The translations under genes and the position numbers were made by a program. From NCBI GenBank assembly GCA_025765615.1, contig JAIVFJ010000002.1:709168-773167 (forward strand): a DNA stretch of 64,000 nt. Reading direction: 5' to 3'. How positions within the stretch are numbered: position 1 is the stretch's first letter; each line of letters starts with the position of its first letter. The stretch comes from Zopfochytrium polystomum (taxonomy: Eukaryota; Chytridiomycota; Chytridiomycetes; Chytridiales; Chytridiaceae). This document shows, one piece after another, positions 13,601 through 25,607 of the stretch. Under the pieces are notes generated by a model that saw nothing but the letters and a program-made list of their open reading frames with translations, ran no database searches and had not been told where the DNA came from.

Positions 13601-16600
13601 CTTTTCTTTCTCCATCGGGGCGTTTAATAATGCCTTTCTTGGTAGGAGTCGGAAAAGGAGGTGATTTCTGTTTTGGACCAGTTTGTTCTGGGATCAGCCA
13701 TGGGCGAGTTCGATTACCGCCTTTCGATTCTCCTTACGTTCTACAACGATCCTTATTTGCAATCAATCAGCAATGGCCCCAAGATTCGGAGCATTTTGTA
13801 CAACATTCACAGCTACTACTCTCAATTCCTTCCACAAGTGAAAGAACACATTTTGCAGCGTAAAGGACCGATACAAAAAGAGCTTATCGAGTTTACTAAA
13901 ATAGCGAGTTGGAAAGATATCAACGTACTGGCATTGAAGGAAAGTGCGAGGCGATCCCACTACCAATTGGCAAAATTCATGCGCAAATACCGAGAAATCC
14001 TATCCGGGCCTGTCTCCACGGTCATTTTGACGATTCGCCAAACGCTTCCAGAGTCCGCCTTGACTGGAGCAAAAACGAAGGAATATGCTAGCTTGACAGC
14101 CCTTGCAGGATCTATATTGGAACAGCGTCCTGTTCAATCAGTTCAGCGTTACAACAGTGAGCAGCGAGGAAAGCGACTGAAGTCGATTGGGGTCCTTCTA
14201 ATGAAATCGCATGATTTCTTGAAGACCGCGATCTTAGGTAATTGTCATATCCTTTCTATGTCTTGTAACATTTGCACAGACAACGCGTGCTGTAATGAAG
14301 CAATCAATATCGACGATTTTGCCCAAGCGATAATTGAGAGATGCGAGTCCTTCCAAAAAGCGGAGGACGTGAAAGGAGCAAAGTCTATCAGAAGGCGTGC
14401 TTTTACAGATCTTTTTAAGTTTCTGGAATACTTAGGGGTTTCGACGAGGTCCTCACCACTCCATGAAAGCGTGCGGGATTATACATTTCTTATGGGTCAT
14501 AGCGGTGGATTTGCCTCCCTTGAAGGGGTTCCGTTGTTTGCTCAGGATTCCCTCAATTCCGCAACCATCCTTCTGGTGGAAAGAGCAGAGTTTCAATATT
14601 TCAAGCTTCTCTCCCGCATATCACTCACTCGGGAGCTTGCCATGAAGTCCAGCCGCGACCTGACAGAGCGTGACGTGGAGCGCTGCATCTCATCTATCGA
14701 CTATTTGATGGTGACAATTATCGGACTTCGAGATGTGCTTTCTCTGGTGTCCCAATCCCTTGTCGATCCGATCTTCCAAGAGTACGATCATCTTTGTAGC
14801 TCAGTCGAAGCCGATCAGATTGTTCGAGATCTAACTCTGGCTCCGTCCGGCGCAATTCTATCCACCCTGACTTCACAAAAAGAATGGGTCGACCGGACTA
14901 TTGGTGTCATTACTCAAATAAGAGTATTTTTGAGGGAGTTGGGTATGTCCGACATGTTAACCAGAGATATCAACGTACTCCATGGCCGATGTTGTTACCT
15001 TCAAAAGCTCGATAGATGGATTTTTCAAGCGGGACGGAAGAGAGTTGCAATCGAATGCAGCCATGGTTTCTAGCATGACCCTCACCGCCATGCGTCTGCA
15101 AAAGGAAGAATTGGCGAGACGGTTTGCAAACTGCCTTCTCATGCTTCGCGAGAAGGTTGATGTCCCGCTGGTCCGAGTCGCTGAAAATCGCTTGAACGAA
15201 TTGACAGTAACCCGTAACTTCAAACCCTAACTTACCAGCAGCTGTTGAACCATTAATTGACCGACTCCTTATATGCATGCAAAACTTCAGACTTTCACCG
15301 AGCGAAAGCGAGTGGCTACAAGCTGAAGCAGACAACGAATTCGACCTGCACCCGAACACAATCCCCTCTATGGCCGCATTGTTCAAGAGAGTTCTGGGTC
15401 GTTCCAACGTGCAACTCGTGGCAGAGTCTCTTCGGGAAGTGGTTGCATTATATAGCTCACAATCTTTCGCAGGAGCGACTCCGATTTTGGTGGAAATCAA
15501 GCCGCTGTTTGATTGCGTGTTTCATCTACTTCGAGCAAGATTTTATGAGTTTGTTCGATTCTATAAATCTATTTGCAAGCTGAGCATTGTTCTCGCAAAC
15601 ACTTTTGCAAGTGTATTAAAAGACGGCTTCTGCGTTCCAGATTCCAACGAAACAAGCACAGAAGATGGTCAAAATGAAAGCAACGGGACTGGTCTGGGAT
15701 CTGGGGAGGGCGACAAAAACATTTCCGACAACGTTGAGAGTGACGAGGAGCTCGAAGACACCAAGGCAAAAAATCAGCCACAACCTGAAGAAAGTGGTCA
15801 ACAACCAGACCCGAAAGACGATAAAGCGATTGAGACTGATGCAGCTGATGACGGAAACCTGGAGGACGTTCAGAACGAAAACGGCCAGGACGAAGAAGAA
15901 GAAAGCGCAGACGAGGATGAACAAGACTTAGACGAAGAGATGGGTCAACTAAAGTCGGACGAGGCAGAGGCTGTTGATGAGAAGCTATGGAACGAGGAAG
16001 AGTCAAAGGACTCTCAAACTGATATGGAAAACAAAGGACCAGACAAAGGCGATAAGACAGAATCGGAGCTCGTTGCAAAAGAAGACCGTGGACACAATCC
16101 GCCCCCGCCAAAGAGCGGAGAGGACAATGAGTCAATGGATGAGGACGAAGGAGAGGACAAAGGAGAAATCGATGACGAAAACAAAGATAACCAAGAGGCT
16201 TCAGACGCGGAAGAAGAGCCACAGACATCGCAGGATCCCAATCAGATGGAACTGACCGGGGATGGAAACGAGTTTCCAGAAATTGAGGAGCTCGAGCTTC
16301 CGGATGATATGAATTTGGATGGCGATACCAACGAAAATGCTGAGGAGATCGATAATACTGAGGATGCTGATAATCCGGACCCCTCCGAAGTTGCAGACGA
16401 GGAAGGCGATGATCAGACAATGGAACCCAATGAAGCAGAGAAGACGGCGGAGTCAGGCGAGACGATGGAGGAGCTTGCTGAAGATGAGGATAAGCAGCCC
16501 TTGACTAGCGACGGGCCCGAACCCGCTCAGAATCAGCCCGGCAATGAAGAAGAAGAAAATTCTGCCAGGTCTCACAACGACGGGGGGACTCAAGCAGGCA

Positions 16601-18207
16601 AGGAATCGCAGGAGAATAATCAGGATCCTCAATCCAAGCCGAAGAGTGAGCCCAACGAAACATCAGATGAGGCTGAGAAGGGACCGACAGGATTGCAAGA
16701 TGGCGATGCAGGGGATGACCAGGGACGGAATAAGGAGGGCACTATGGACGGAACTTCAGCAGAGCCAGATTCTCGGGCAAACCCAAACCCACTGCGAGAT
16801 TTGGCGGATGCGGAAGATCGTTGGATTTCTCGGTTATCGAAGATATCTGATGCATCGAATGCGGAAAATGCCGAGAAGAGGGATTCAGCCCTTGATTCTG
16901 GAACCACCTACGAGTTTATTCAACAGGGAGACGAAAACTTTGACGGTCGAGCGTTGGGGACAGCCTCCGAGAACCAGCAAAAGGATGCCGAAGAAAAAGG
17001 GTTTCTTTCGAATTTGGATACTGAGCTGGTGGATGCGCTTGACTCTACTCAAGCGGATGACCATACGAATCGTTCGGTGGAAGATCAAATCATGGAAGAA
17101 GCAGCTGGCCAAAATGAGGGGCCAAACCCCGCGAATGCACAGCAGAATTTGGATGAAGATTCAAGTGGCTCGAACCAAGACGGAGATGCTCACGAATCAG
17201 ATACTCCGATGAACGATGAGAAAGTGAAGTCCAGCAAGTTACATACGATCGAAGACGTTCCAATCGAAGATGCTGATGACCTTGAAGAAGTCCGAAAAAG
17301 CCTAGCGGAGATGACTGCAACGTTCCGCGAAAGTACCTTTGATCATGAAGAGGCAGTAAAGCTGTGGAGAGCATACTCGACTGCGACAAGAGAGCTCTCC
17401 TTTGCTCTTTGCGAGTCGCTACGGCTTATCTTGGAACCGACGCTAGCCACCAAAATGAGAGGCGACTATCGAACTGGAAAAAGGCTCAACATGCGGAAAG
17501 TAATTCCGTACATTGCCAGCGAATTCAAGAAGGACAAAATCTGGCTTCGTCGAACCAAGCCCTCCAAGCGAACATATCAAATTCTAATTGCAATCGATGA
17601 CTCTCGATCAATGGCAGAATCCCAGTCTGTAGAGCTAGCGTATGAGTCCATCGCCTTGATCACAAAAGCATTTGAGCAGCTTGAAGTTGGCCAGGTCGCT
17701 GTCGCATCGTTTGGTGGAAATATGCAGCTGCTTCACCACTTCGAAACACCCCTTTCGGATGACGCTGGTGGCAAAATCTTTGAAAAATTCACTTTTGACC
17801 AGACCTCCACCAACGTGTTGCAGCTAATGGATTCCTCCATCAAAATGTTGTCTGACGCGCGTAATTTCGCTGCCAACACGGGACGGGACATGTGGCAGCT
17901 CGAGATTGTCTTATCGGACGGCATCATGGACAACCACAAGAACGTCAGACAATTTGTCCGGGTGGCGATGCAGAAGCAGATTATGACTGTTTTCATTGTC
18001 TTGGACCGGCGGAACGAGCGCGATTCGATTTTGAAGATGTCGAGTGTCAGCTATGAAACAGACGCGAGCGGCCGACCTTCTCTCAAAATGACCCCGTACA
18101 TCAGTACCTTTCCGTTCGATTTTTTCATCGTCTTGCAGGATATCTCACAGCTTCCAAACGTGTTGTCGGAAACCCTCCGGCAGTACCTGCAGGTGACTTC
18201 CTCGTGA
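1682..18207 (+). CDS. MDN1: Midasin (Rea1/MDN1), giant AAA ATPase of 60S ribosome assembly
   Basis: Dynein-like AAA ATPase that strips assembly factors from pre-60S particles in nucleolus and nucleoplasm. Six Walker A motifs appear in order: GTPGVGKT (~2859), GESGTGKT (~3881), GPTSAGKT (~5245), GETGCGKT (~6212), GPPGVGKT (~7450) and GSSGSGKS (~8478), with DELNLA-type Walker B motifs. A long linker follows, then an Asp/Glu-rich stretch (~15650-17200) and a C-terminal VWA domain with the MIDAS signature DDSRS (~17596). Proposed coding segments: 1682-1921, 1945-2196, 2302-2923, 2973-4216, 4274-5401, 5447-6106, 6147-7697, 7748-7912, 7959-9839, 9891-10172, 10214-10544, 10590-10732, 10776-11000, 11048-11335, 11387-11463, 11494-11617, 11689-13587, 13646-14237, 14280-14942, 14965-15213, 15239-18207. 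They sum to 5195 codons, within the midasin range. The gaps at 1922-1944, 14943-14964 and 15214-15238 (22-25 nt) could be tiny introns or single-base indels. Confidence 0.93.
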
Positions 18208-18627
18208 GGCGCGGTTGCTCGACGAGTATCCAATTCGCGTCCAGCTTTCTTCAATTCTTCTCTTCTTCATTTTGTTTTTAACCGTCAACCTCCATATGTT
18301 GTCGATTACGGCAAAACTGTTTGTATTGTTCGTGGAATAAACCCATAATGAAAATATCTCTCTGTGCTATTAGAATTTGCCCCGATAACCAGCGAAAGTT
18401 CCGTGGGTATCCAGAAGCCCCCTCCGCCCATTGCCGATTTGTCTGCTTTGTGAGCGTGTGTGGTGGCACCCCGTTTGTCAGCCAGCACAAGCAAGACATG
18501 CAGAGCAACCCAGCCGGCTCATTTTCGTCCGATGACCAACAAAGTCTTCCTTTCCCCCTGGCGTTTTCTTGTCGCCGCTCCACACACAACGCCGCATCTC
18601 CACTCAACGCCTCAGCTTTTCCGCACA
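18208..18627. other. Intergenic region, midasin 3' end to pirin A
   Basis: 420 bp between two same-strand genes. No gene, repeat or clear TATA element is visible; it must contain the midasin 3'UTR and the pirin A promoter. Confidence 0.35.
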
Positions 18628-19779
18628 ATGTCGTCCTCGTCCTCATCCGCCATCGCTGAGCGCGGTAGCATCAGCGTCCCCGCGCCATTCGAGACGCGGA
18701 ACCCTTTCCTCTTTTGCGTTTACCACAAGGACAACTACCCCGCCGGCAACGGCAAGATGGAAGCCCCCAAGCGTGGCAACGGCTCCGACTTTAATCCGAA
18801 CGCCCCTTACCGCATGTACCACGGCGACAAGATCCCGGGCTTCCCGCAGCACCCGCACCGCGGCTTTGAGACTTTCACCTGCACCATGGACGGCACCATC
18901 GACCACACCGACTCGCTCGGCTGCGCGGGACGGTACGGCAAGGGCGACGCGCAGTGGATGACGGCCGGCAGCGGCATCGTGCACGGCGAAAACTTTCCCC
19001 TCATCAACGACAGCGGGCCCAACACGCTGCGGCTGTTCCAGATCTGGGTGAACCTGCCGCGCAAGGCCAAGATGGTCGATCCGGGGCAGGTGATGCACTG
19101 GGCCGAGGAGATCCCAAAGTTCCGCAGCAAGGACGGCAAGGTCGAGATCACGGTGTGGGCCGGCGAGGTCGAGGGGCTCAAGGCGCTCGCGCCGAACCCA
19201 AACAGCTGGGCCGCGGACCCGGCGAACGACGTCCACGTGCTGCGCATGGTGCTGCAGCCGGGCGGCTCGTACACGCTGCCGCCGCCGGCGCCCGGGAGCA
19301 ACCGGTCACTGTACGTGGTCGAGGGCCCGCGCGACCCGTCCAAGGTTGTGATCGGCGGCGAGCCGATTGGCGCCATGAAGTATGTGCACGCGAAGCAGGG
19401 GGTCGAGATCAGCGTCGCGCACAAGGGCGTCGAGACGGACCCGGACATTGAGCTGTTGGTGCTGCAGGGCAAGCCGATTGACGAGCCCGTCGAGCAGTAC
19501 GGCCCGTTCGTCATGAACACGAGGGCGGAGATTCAGCAGGTAAATATGAGCACTGCCTTTTGAGCTTGCTTTTGGGCGATTCGCGATGCCCGTTTCCGCT
19601 CTTGCGCCGAATCCTGTAACCTGTTGCTAATCTCTACATCCTAGGCATTTATCGACTATCGCCGAACCCAGTTTGGTGGGTGGCCGTGGGATGAAGACGC
19701 CGTGGTCTTTCCCAAAGATAAGCCACGTTTCCTCACTGTCAAAGGAACCACTACTTACCCTCCGTCCGTCAAGGCGTGA
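18628..19779 (+). CDS. Pirin-family bicupin protein, paralogue A
   Basis: Pirins are metal-binding bicupins, nuclear cofactors or quercetinase-like dioxygenases; the substrate here is unknown. Two exons: 18628-19539 and 19645-19779, joined at a canonical GT-AG intron of 105 nt; the product is 348 residues. The iron ligands are visible as HPHRGFET and, about 45 residues later, SGIVHGENF, matching the His-x-His and His-x-Glu pairs of pirin. The second cupin contains LQPGGSYTLP, and the tail (QFGGWPWDEDAVVFP) is shared with its paralogue at 25608-26714. The start ATG at 18628 precedes a Ser-rich leader and then the conserved ETRNPFLFCVYHKDNYPAGN block. Family certain, function not inferable. Confidence 0.92.
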
Positions 19780-20253
19780 GCCATGGTTGAATTCGTTCAC
19801 AACAACTTTCATTTTCGTCTTACAAAGGACTTTTTCTGCTGCGCCATATTGGAACTTGCAAACTCCCAAAAAATATATCAAGTTGTGAATTGGTGACCAT
19901 GATTTTCTGTACAGCATGACGGGAGAATGAGACTGTGGACCGCAGGGCCCATCTAGGTGTCCACTCTTTCAAAAGGCACACCCAGCATGTTAGACATGTG
20001 TTGAATTATGCGTTGGTGCAGAAATTTCTGAGAAGTCAGCAACACAGGTTCGACAGTGTTAACACAATAATTCACTCTTGTGTGAACAGTATTTTTCGTA
20101 TGAGAAAAGGTTTTTATTCAACCTCACTAACAAGGATTAGTCAAGCTCCTGCTATTGAAAGAAAAAAGGACCGGAGTTGAACCCGAGGACAAGGTATGAA
20201 ATACAAATCAAAAGAGAAGGCCCTAGGGAAGGTTTTCGACAGACTGAGAGCCC
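19780..20253. other. Intergenic region between convergent pirin A and FAS1 genes
   Basis: About 470 bp, fairly AT-rich, holding both 3' ends. Nothing further recognised. A GGTTCAACTCC string near 20167 (minus) resembles a tRNA B box, but no tRNA folds around it. Confidence 0.35.
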
Positions 20254-21413
20254 TTAGAAGACAATCGCGGCGACGGCAGCGACAGCCGCGGCGGCGAGGC
20301 CGGCTGGGGCGACCTTGGCGGCACCGGCCTTGAGGGAGGTGGGCGAGGCAGTCGCCGCGGTGGAGGTGGCGGTGGCGGAAGCAGACCCAGTGGGGAGGTT
20401 AGACAGCTTGGGCAGCAGGACGGTGTCAATGACGTGGACGACGCCGTTGGCGACGAGGACGTCGGTGATAACGACTTTGGCCGGGGAAGTGTTTCCGGCG
20501 CCGGAGATCTGGACGGTGGTGCCGTCGTTGGTCTCGGTGAGGTTGTTACCCGCGAAGAGGGTGGGGATGTTTGCGAGTGTGGGGCCGGCCTTGACGAGGT
20601 CGGTCGAGTAGAAGACGCCCGGGATAACGTGGAAGGTGAGCACGCTGGCGAGCTGGGCTGTGGTGAGGGTGGCAGCGGTGGATGCGATGGCGGTGAAGGC
20701 GTCGTTGACGGGGGCCAGGATGGTGATGCCGGATGCGCTGGTGACGGCGTCGACCAGGTTGGCAGTCTTCAAGGCGGCGACGAGAGACGACAGGGACGGG
20801 ACGTTCGAGGCGGTGGCGGCAGCTGTGGTGGGGGGCACCAGGACGGCGTCGATGAAGTGGATGACGGCGGCGCCTCCTCCGGTGAGGGTGACGTGGTCGG
20901 TTTGAATGACCTTGGCCGAGGAGAGGCCGAACGTCAGTGTGACGGCCTTGGAGGTGCTGTTCAAGTCCGAGCGGAGTTTGGTGGGCTTGCCGCCGTTGGC
21001 GGGGTTGGGCCGCGCGGTGTCGATGAACTCGCGGGCGGCGGACGGCACAAACGCGGTAGGGGCGACGTGGTAGAGGAGCACGTCCGTAAGGGCGGCCACG
21101 TCCGAAGAGTTGAAACCAGCCGCGATAACCTTGGCAAACGCGTCGTCCGCTGAATAGGGCGCAAGGGTTAATACAACTTCGGTACGAATGACATTTGGCA
21201 CATACTCGGCGCGAAGAGCGTGATGGGGCCAGCAGCGTTAGCCAGCGTGTCGAGAACGGCCTTCTGCGACGGGAGCGAAGCCACCGTGATGAGAGTGTTT
21301 ACAGTGAAGGCGCCGCCGGCCGTTGTGTACTTGGAGAGGTCCGCAATAATACCGGTATCGGCAGCAGCGACCGCAGCGGAGGCAAGCAGGGTGATGGTGG
21401 CGAAGAAACGCAT
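20254..21413 (-). CDS. Secreted two-domain fasciclin (FAS1) protein, probably GPI-anchored
   Basis: FAS1 domains mediate adhesion in cell-surface proteins. Exon 1 is 21206-21413 and exon 2 is 20254-21149; a 56-nt GT-AG intron joins them so that the canonical FAPTDDAFAK motif is formed across the junction. The product is 367 residues: a signal peptide (MRFFATITLLASAAVAA), one FAS1 domain ending in the H-box region LLYHVAPTA, and a second with FAPVNDAFTAIA and VLTFHVIPG. A Ser/Thr/Ala-rich stretch follows, then a hydrophobic C-terminus ending AAAAVAAVAAIVF, as expected for a GPI signal. The high GC at third positions makes a long antisense reading frame that is not a gene. Confidence 0.92.
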
Positions 21414-21489
21414 GGTTCGGCTGTGTGTTAGGCTGAGAGAGAGGAAGACGACGAGGTTTCTGGCGGAGAGGGTGGATGGTGCTGTTGGT

Positions 21490-21496
21490 ATTTATA
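21490..21496 (-). promoter_or_regulatory. Putative TATA box of the FAS1 gene
   Basis: On the minus strand the sequence reads TATAAAT about 80 bp upstream of the FAS1 ATG. The distance and motif suit a TATA element, but no transcription start can be seen. Confidence 0.4.
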
Positions 21497-22203
21497 CTAT
21501 GCGCGTGGGAGGCGAGTTCCTCCTTTTTGAGCCGGGGGGAAAATGCATCGATCGAGGAATTTCATTGAGCGAAACGAGTTTGAGGGGTTTCTTCTGTCTC
21601 TATGTGTTTTTTTGTGGTGGCTGGCTGGCTGGCTGGCTCACACACGGCGATTGGGCGAGCGGGTTGATCGGACTTTGGATTTGGATCCATCCATCCCCCA
21701 CGCCGCTGTGGATCGCGAATGATTGTTGTTATTAATATGTTTTTGGTGATGATTAATTGCTGCTGAATGGAATGAATGCGTTGTTGTTGTCTTCTTGTCT
21801 CGGTCAATCCGTCAAACATTTTCCAATTTTGGCAGTTTTTCTCTGTTTGGCAAATGCCTAGGAAACCCACTGCCCTTCCGACCCCCTTCACCCAGATCGA
21901 CGATCGCGCGAGCGCCATAACAGGAGACAAGCCATGTGCGTGTGTGGCGTGATTCGAGCAGCAAGTGTCAATTGCAATTGTCAGCAGGTGATTTTTGGGG
22001 TGGAGAGTCTCGCTCGTCATTGGTTGGTTGGGTTGCTTTGGCCGTGGGTTTCTCCGCACTGCATTTCGAGAATTCGTTTGTTTGATCGGGTGGAAAAAAT
22101 CCTTCCCCAATAGTAGTTTTTCTGTTTGCATAGCCAGATTTTCCGGATCACAAGCCCACGTTCCCTTCTGGTTTCGCGCCACGAGACCATCCATACCAAC
22201 AAC

Positions 22204-22206
<3 letters not shown>

Positions 22207-22246
<40 letters not shown>

Positions 22247-22271
22247 TGTGTGTGTGTGTGTGTGTGTGTGA
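22207..22271. repeat. Compound microsatellite (GA)n then (TG)n
   Basis: About 17 GA units are followed, after a short ACG interruption, by about 12 TG units. It lies midway in the bidirectional FAS1/NDC80 intergenic region. The purine-strand bias and alternating TG tract can adopt non-B structures. Confidence 0.95.
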
Positions 22272-22687
22272 GAGAACGTTCCACGCTGGATTTCAAGGCC
22301 GAACAAGCCAAAGGCATCCTTTCACGTTTACCAGAAGTCGACGCGGGAAGATCCACTTCAGAGCCAAATACCCAGTGGTACCCAACAGCTGCGGTGTGGC
22401 TCTCCGCGCAGCAAACGGCCGCGACGAAGAAACAATTGCCTTTATATACTTTTCCTCTCCTTTGTTGTCTGTGTCTGCCAACGACCCTCGCCTACGACCT
22501 TCTTGGAGTCCATCTCAACTATTTCCAGTTTTGTGAAGACGAGTGCTCGTAAATGCAACTTTAAGCCCAATTTCATACTACTTCGTCAAGTATTGTCCAG
22601 CAATGAAGGAAAAATGGCAGCTGCTGGCGTCGCATGCGGCAAGGGAAAAGCCATCATTACCGGCATGTTAGACTTCCCAACTTGAAG

Positions 22688-25376
22688 ATGATGGGAGGCA
22701 GACAGAGGTCGAGGCGGTGTAATTCTTTCGAAGGATCCACCCTTCTTTCTCGAGCCCCGTCCAGAGCATTTTCAAACCCCGCCCTGGACCAGATGTCGGG
22801 ACTCCCCACCCCCAGCCACGGCGCGTACACTTCACGGCTCGCCGCGTTCGGGGAGCGGCCCCAAGTATCGGGCCGCAGCCTGCAGCAGCAGATGCAGTCG
22901 ATCGGCGGACTAGCGGGCGTCTCGGACGGCATCGCCGCACTTTCGATGGGCGGCGGCGGCGGCGGCGGCCTCCCGCGCATGTCGGACGCGCGAGTGTCCA
23001 TGACGGGGCGGCGGCTGTCCACGATGACATCGTTGAGTGAACAGCCCCACCAATCCCTTTTCATACTTTAACACCACGCAATCTCTGTGTGATCTCGTGC
23101 ATTGTTTCATCATCCACGTGCTTCGTGCCCAACATCGGCAGCCGCTCGAGCGCATTCACGGGCCGCCCCTCCAACGTGGGCGTCTCCACGTTTACAAACG
23201 CGCCGGTCATCACCAAAGACCCGCGGCCCATCCGCGACAAGTCGTGGCAGTCGGCGTCGATCCGCAAGCTGATCCAGTTTCTGGTCGAAAAGGGCTACAA
23301 CAACCCGGTCTCGCCCAAGCTGCTGCAAGCGCCGTCGCAAAAGGACTTTCAGACGATTTTCAAGTTTTTGTACAAGCTGCTGGATCCAATGTTTCCGTTT
23401 GAGAGCCGGTTTGAAGAGGAGGTCCCACTGCTTTTGAAGGGGCTCAAGTTGAGTTGTTTTCCAGTTAGATTGCGAAGTTTACCTCATGACGTCTGACGAA
23501 CTTTGGCCCTTAAAAAAAATCTTTTTCAGATACCCGTTCTGCGACCAAATTTCCAAATCGCACTTGCAAGCAGTGGGAACCATGCATGCGTGGCCAGGAC
23601 TTTTAGCGATGCTCATTTGGTTGGTCGACCTCATCGTGGTGAGTGAAGTCCTGTTCATTGGCCAGCACGTTCCCTGTGTCATTTCAAAGCATTGATGCTT
23701 ATGTATCCCAACATTCAGGCCTGCGAGAGAATGGACCAGTTCGTCGACTTCGCTGAATCTCCGGAAATCAAGGCGGAGCAAGAGTTTTACCGATACCTGA
23801 CAAAAGCATACGCACGATTCCTTGCCGGCGAGGACGATTACACAGACATGGATGATAAGATGAAGGCTAGCTTTGGTAAGAATAACTTCTTTTAATGGTA
23901 ATCTGCCAGTTGCACAAGCTAAGTTTTTGCAAACAGACGCGAAAAACCGAGAAATAATCAAAGAGACAGATCAAATACGGGCAGAAATTCAAATACTGGA
24001 GAAAGAACGGGATCTCTTGGCGAACACAGAGGTGATTGAAGCCTCTTTCAAGGCTTTCGTTAAAGTTTATTCACTATTATCCCTTCCAGTCTCCTTTGAT
24101 CATTGCAAAAAAAGAACGAGCGATAATCCAGTCGGATATTGAAAAGTTCACCTACTATAACAGTCATTTGGAGAAGAAGAAAAAGAAACTGGAGGAGGAA
24201 ACGAAAGCACTGAGCGAAGAGCTTGAGGTGGCCGGTAAGTTTCTCTGGGTAGAATCTTTCTTTGCTCAGCGTCTTGCTTTGCGCATACAGAGCGTGAGCT
24301 GGAAACAAAGCTCCAAGAGAAAGCGGAGCTTCAGAAGGTTGTCGATGCCCAACAAATTTCGCAAGCCGACGTAGACCGTATGAATGCAGAGAAAGACCAG
24401 TTCGTCGCGACAAGGAAAAAACTCGCCGAGTCGACGGATGCGCAACGACAAGAGATGTGGCGAAAAGAAACTCAACTGCAGAAAATGATGCAGGAGGTTT
24501 GGACTACCGTTCTCTTCCGCGCCTACTTAAAGATTATGTCTTGTTAGTTGGAGGACAAGGTAAATTACTGCAACTCAATATCGCTTCGGCTGGATTTGCG
24601 GCGGTCGGATGGAAAGCCCTTTCATGATTCAGCTGAACTTGAATGGACAAACCGTGGATGAGATCGTATCGATTGATCTTCAGAGTAATGTCAAAGTAAT
24701 GTGATAGTGCTTCATTGAACTTTTGCTGTGGCTGATAAAGCGGTTTCGTTCGCAAAGCCCATGCTGCTGCAACTGCGGGACAAGCAGAAAGCCCTTGTGC
24801 ACAAGCATCAAGAAGAGTCGGTCGCCATACAAGAGCAAGTGGATCGGGTTAACGAGCGTATTCAAGAAATGACAGAATCAATAGAGTTAACCGTCCGCCG
24901 AACCCAGCAACTTAATGACCAGTACAAGGAGGATAAAGAGGTAGACATCTTGTCGGACGCTTATTATCTTTGACAAAATTCTCCCAGGTGCTCAGCAGGT
25001 TAATGGCCTCAACGCGAGACGAAATTGAGCAGATTGAGCAAGATATTCAACGGATGCGGTCCGATTCGGAGGCGGAGTTGGCGTTTGCAAAGGAAAAGGC
25101 TGTAAAGAAACAGATGGAGTGAGTAATTAGTTATTGTGGCTATCCCGTTTCATGTCTCGATGATGACTCTAAATAATTGCACTTGAAAGGTTTGATCAAG
25201 CCTTTCACAGACTCATGGAGGCTAGGAATCGGGCAAGCAAAGCTGCCTCACGGGCCCTCGAGGACATGATTACATTTCGTGAGCGCGTAACAGATACGCT
25301 GAACGATCTGGAGGAAAGCTACGCTCACACTTTGAAGGAGACGAAAGCGCTAAAAGTGATTGGGGACGTCTCATGA
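22688..25376 (+). CDS. NDC80: NDC80 (Hec1/Tid3) kinetochore protein
   Basis: Microtubule-binding subunit of the outer-kinetochore Ndc80 complex. A Ser/Arg-rich N-terminal tail is followed by the CH domain: DPRPIRDKSWQ, then LLKGLKYPF across an intron, SKSHLQAVGTMHAWPGLLA and WLVDLIV. A long coiled coil (KERAIIQSDIEK, LEKKKKKLEEE, many heptads) follows, ending EESYAHTLKE. Exons after the CH start: 23530-23638, 23719-23875, 23937-24031, 24090-24234, 24291-24496, 24548-24684, 24741-24940, 24988-25118 and 25190-25376, all with GT-AG introns. Two problems remain: the exon 1 donor (about 23034) and the exon 2 acceptor (about 23130) do not share a phase, and one extra base is needed near 24617-24623 (CCCTTTC). 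Length is about 675 residues, normal for the family. Confidence 0.9.
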
Positions 25377-25607
25377 TGGACCTTATGTATTCTCTCGATT
25401 TCGCTTAACTTGGCACAGTGTGAAATATAGTCATGTACTCATGTTTGAGTCCACGAAAGAATTTTTGTGACCAACGTGCGTTATTTATTTTCTGATGTTA
25501 TGCGGCTTCGGGTCACAAATTGACGAACAGCCAAGGAGAAGAAGAACCCCGCTGGGCAAAAACTAGATGGTATGATAGAATACAGGTACTAAACGGAGTG
25601 AAAAAAA

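Larger units (their letters stand above)
21414..22687. other. Shared intergenic region between divergent FAS1 and NDC80 genes
   Basis: About 1.27 kb between two divergent starts. It contains the FAS1 TATA-like element, a (GGCT)n stretch near 21620-21640, and the purine and TG microsatellites listed separately. No protein or RNA gene is supported. An ATG at 22613 opens a short frame just before the chosen NDC80 start, so an upstream NDC80 exon cannot be excluded. Confidence 0.4.

Noticed and set aside
15569..16420. Long open frame antisense to the midasin acidic region
   Set aside because: Shadow of GAG/GAT/GAA-rich codons in the Asp/Glu stretch; no family and no splice logic.
20160..20235. 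Possible tRNA on the minus strand (B-box-like GGTTCAACTCC followed by T6)
   Set aside because: The T stem does not pair properly, and no A box or acceptor stem is present upstream.
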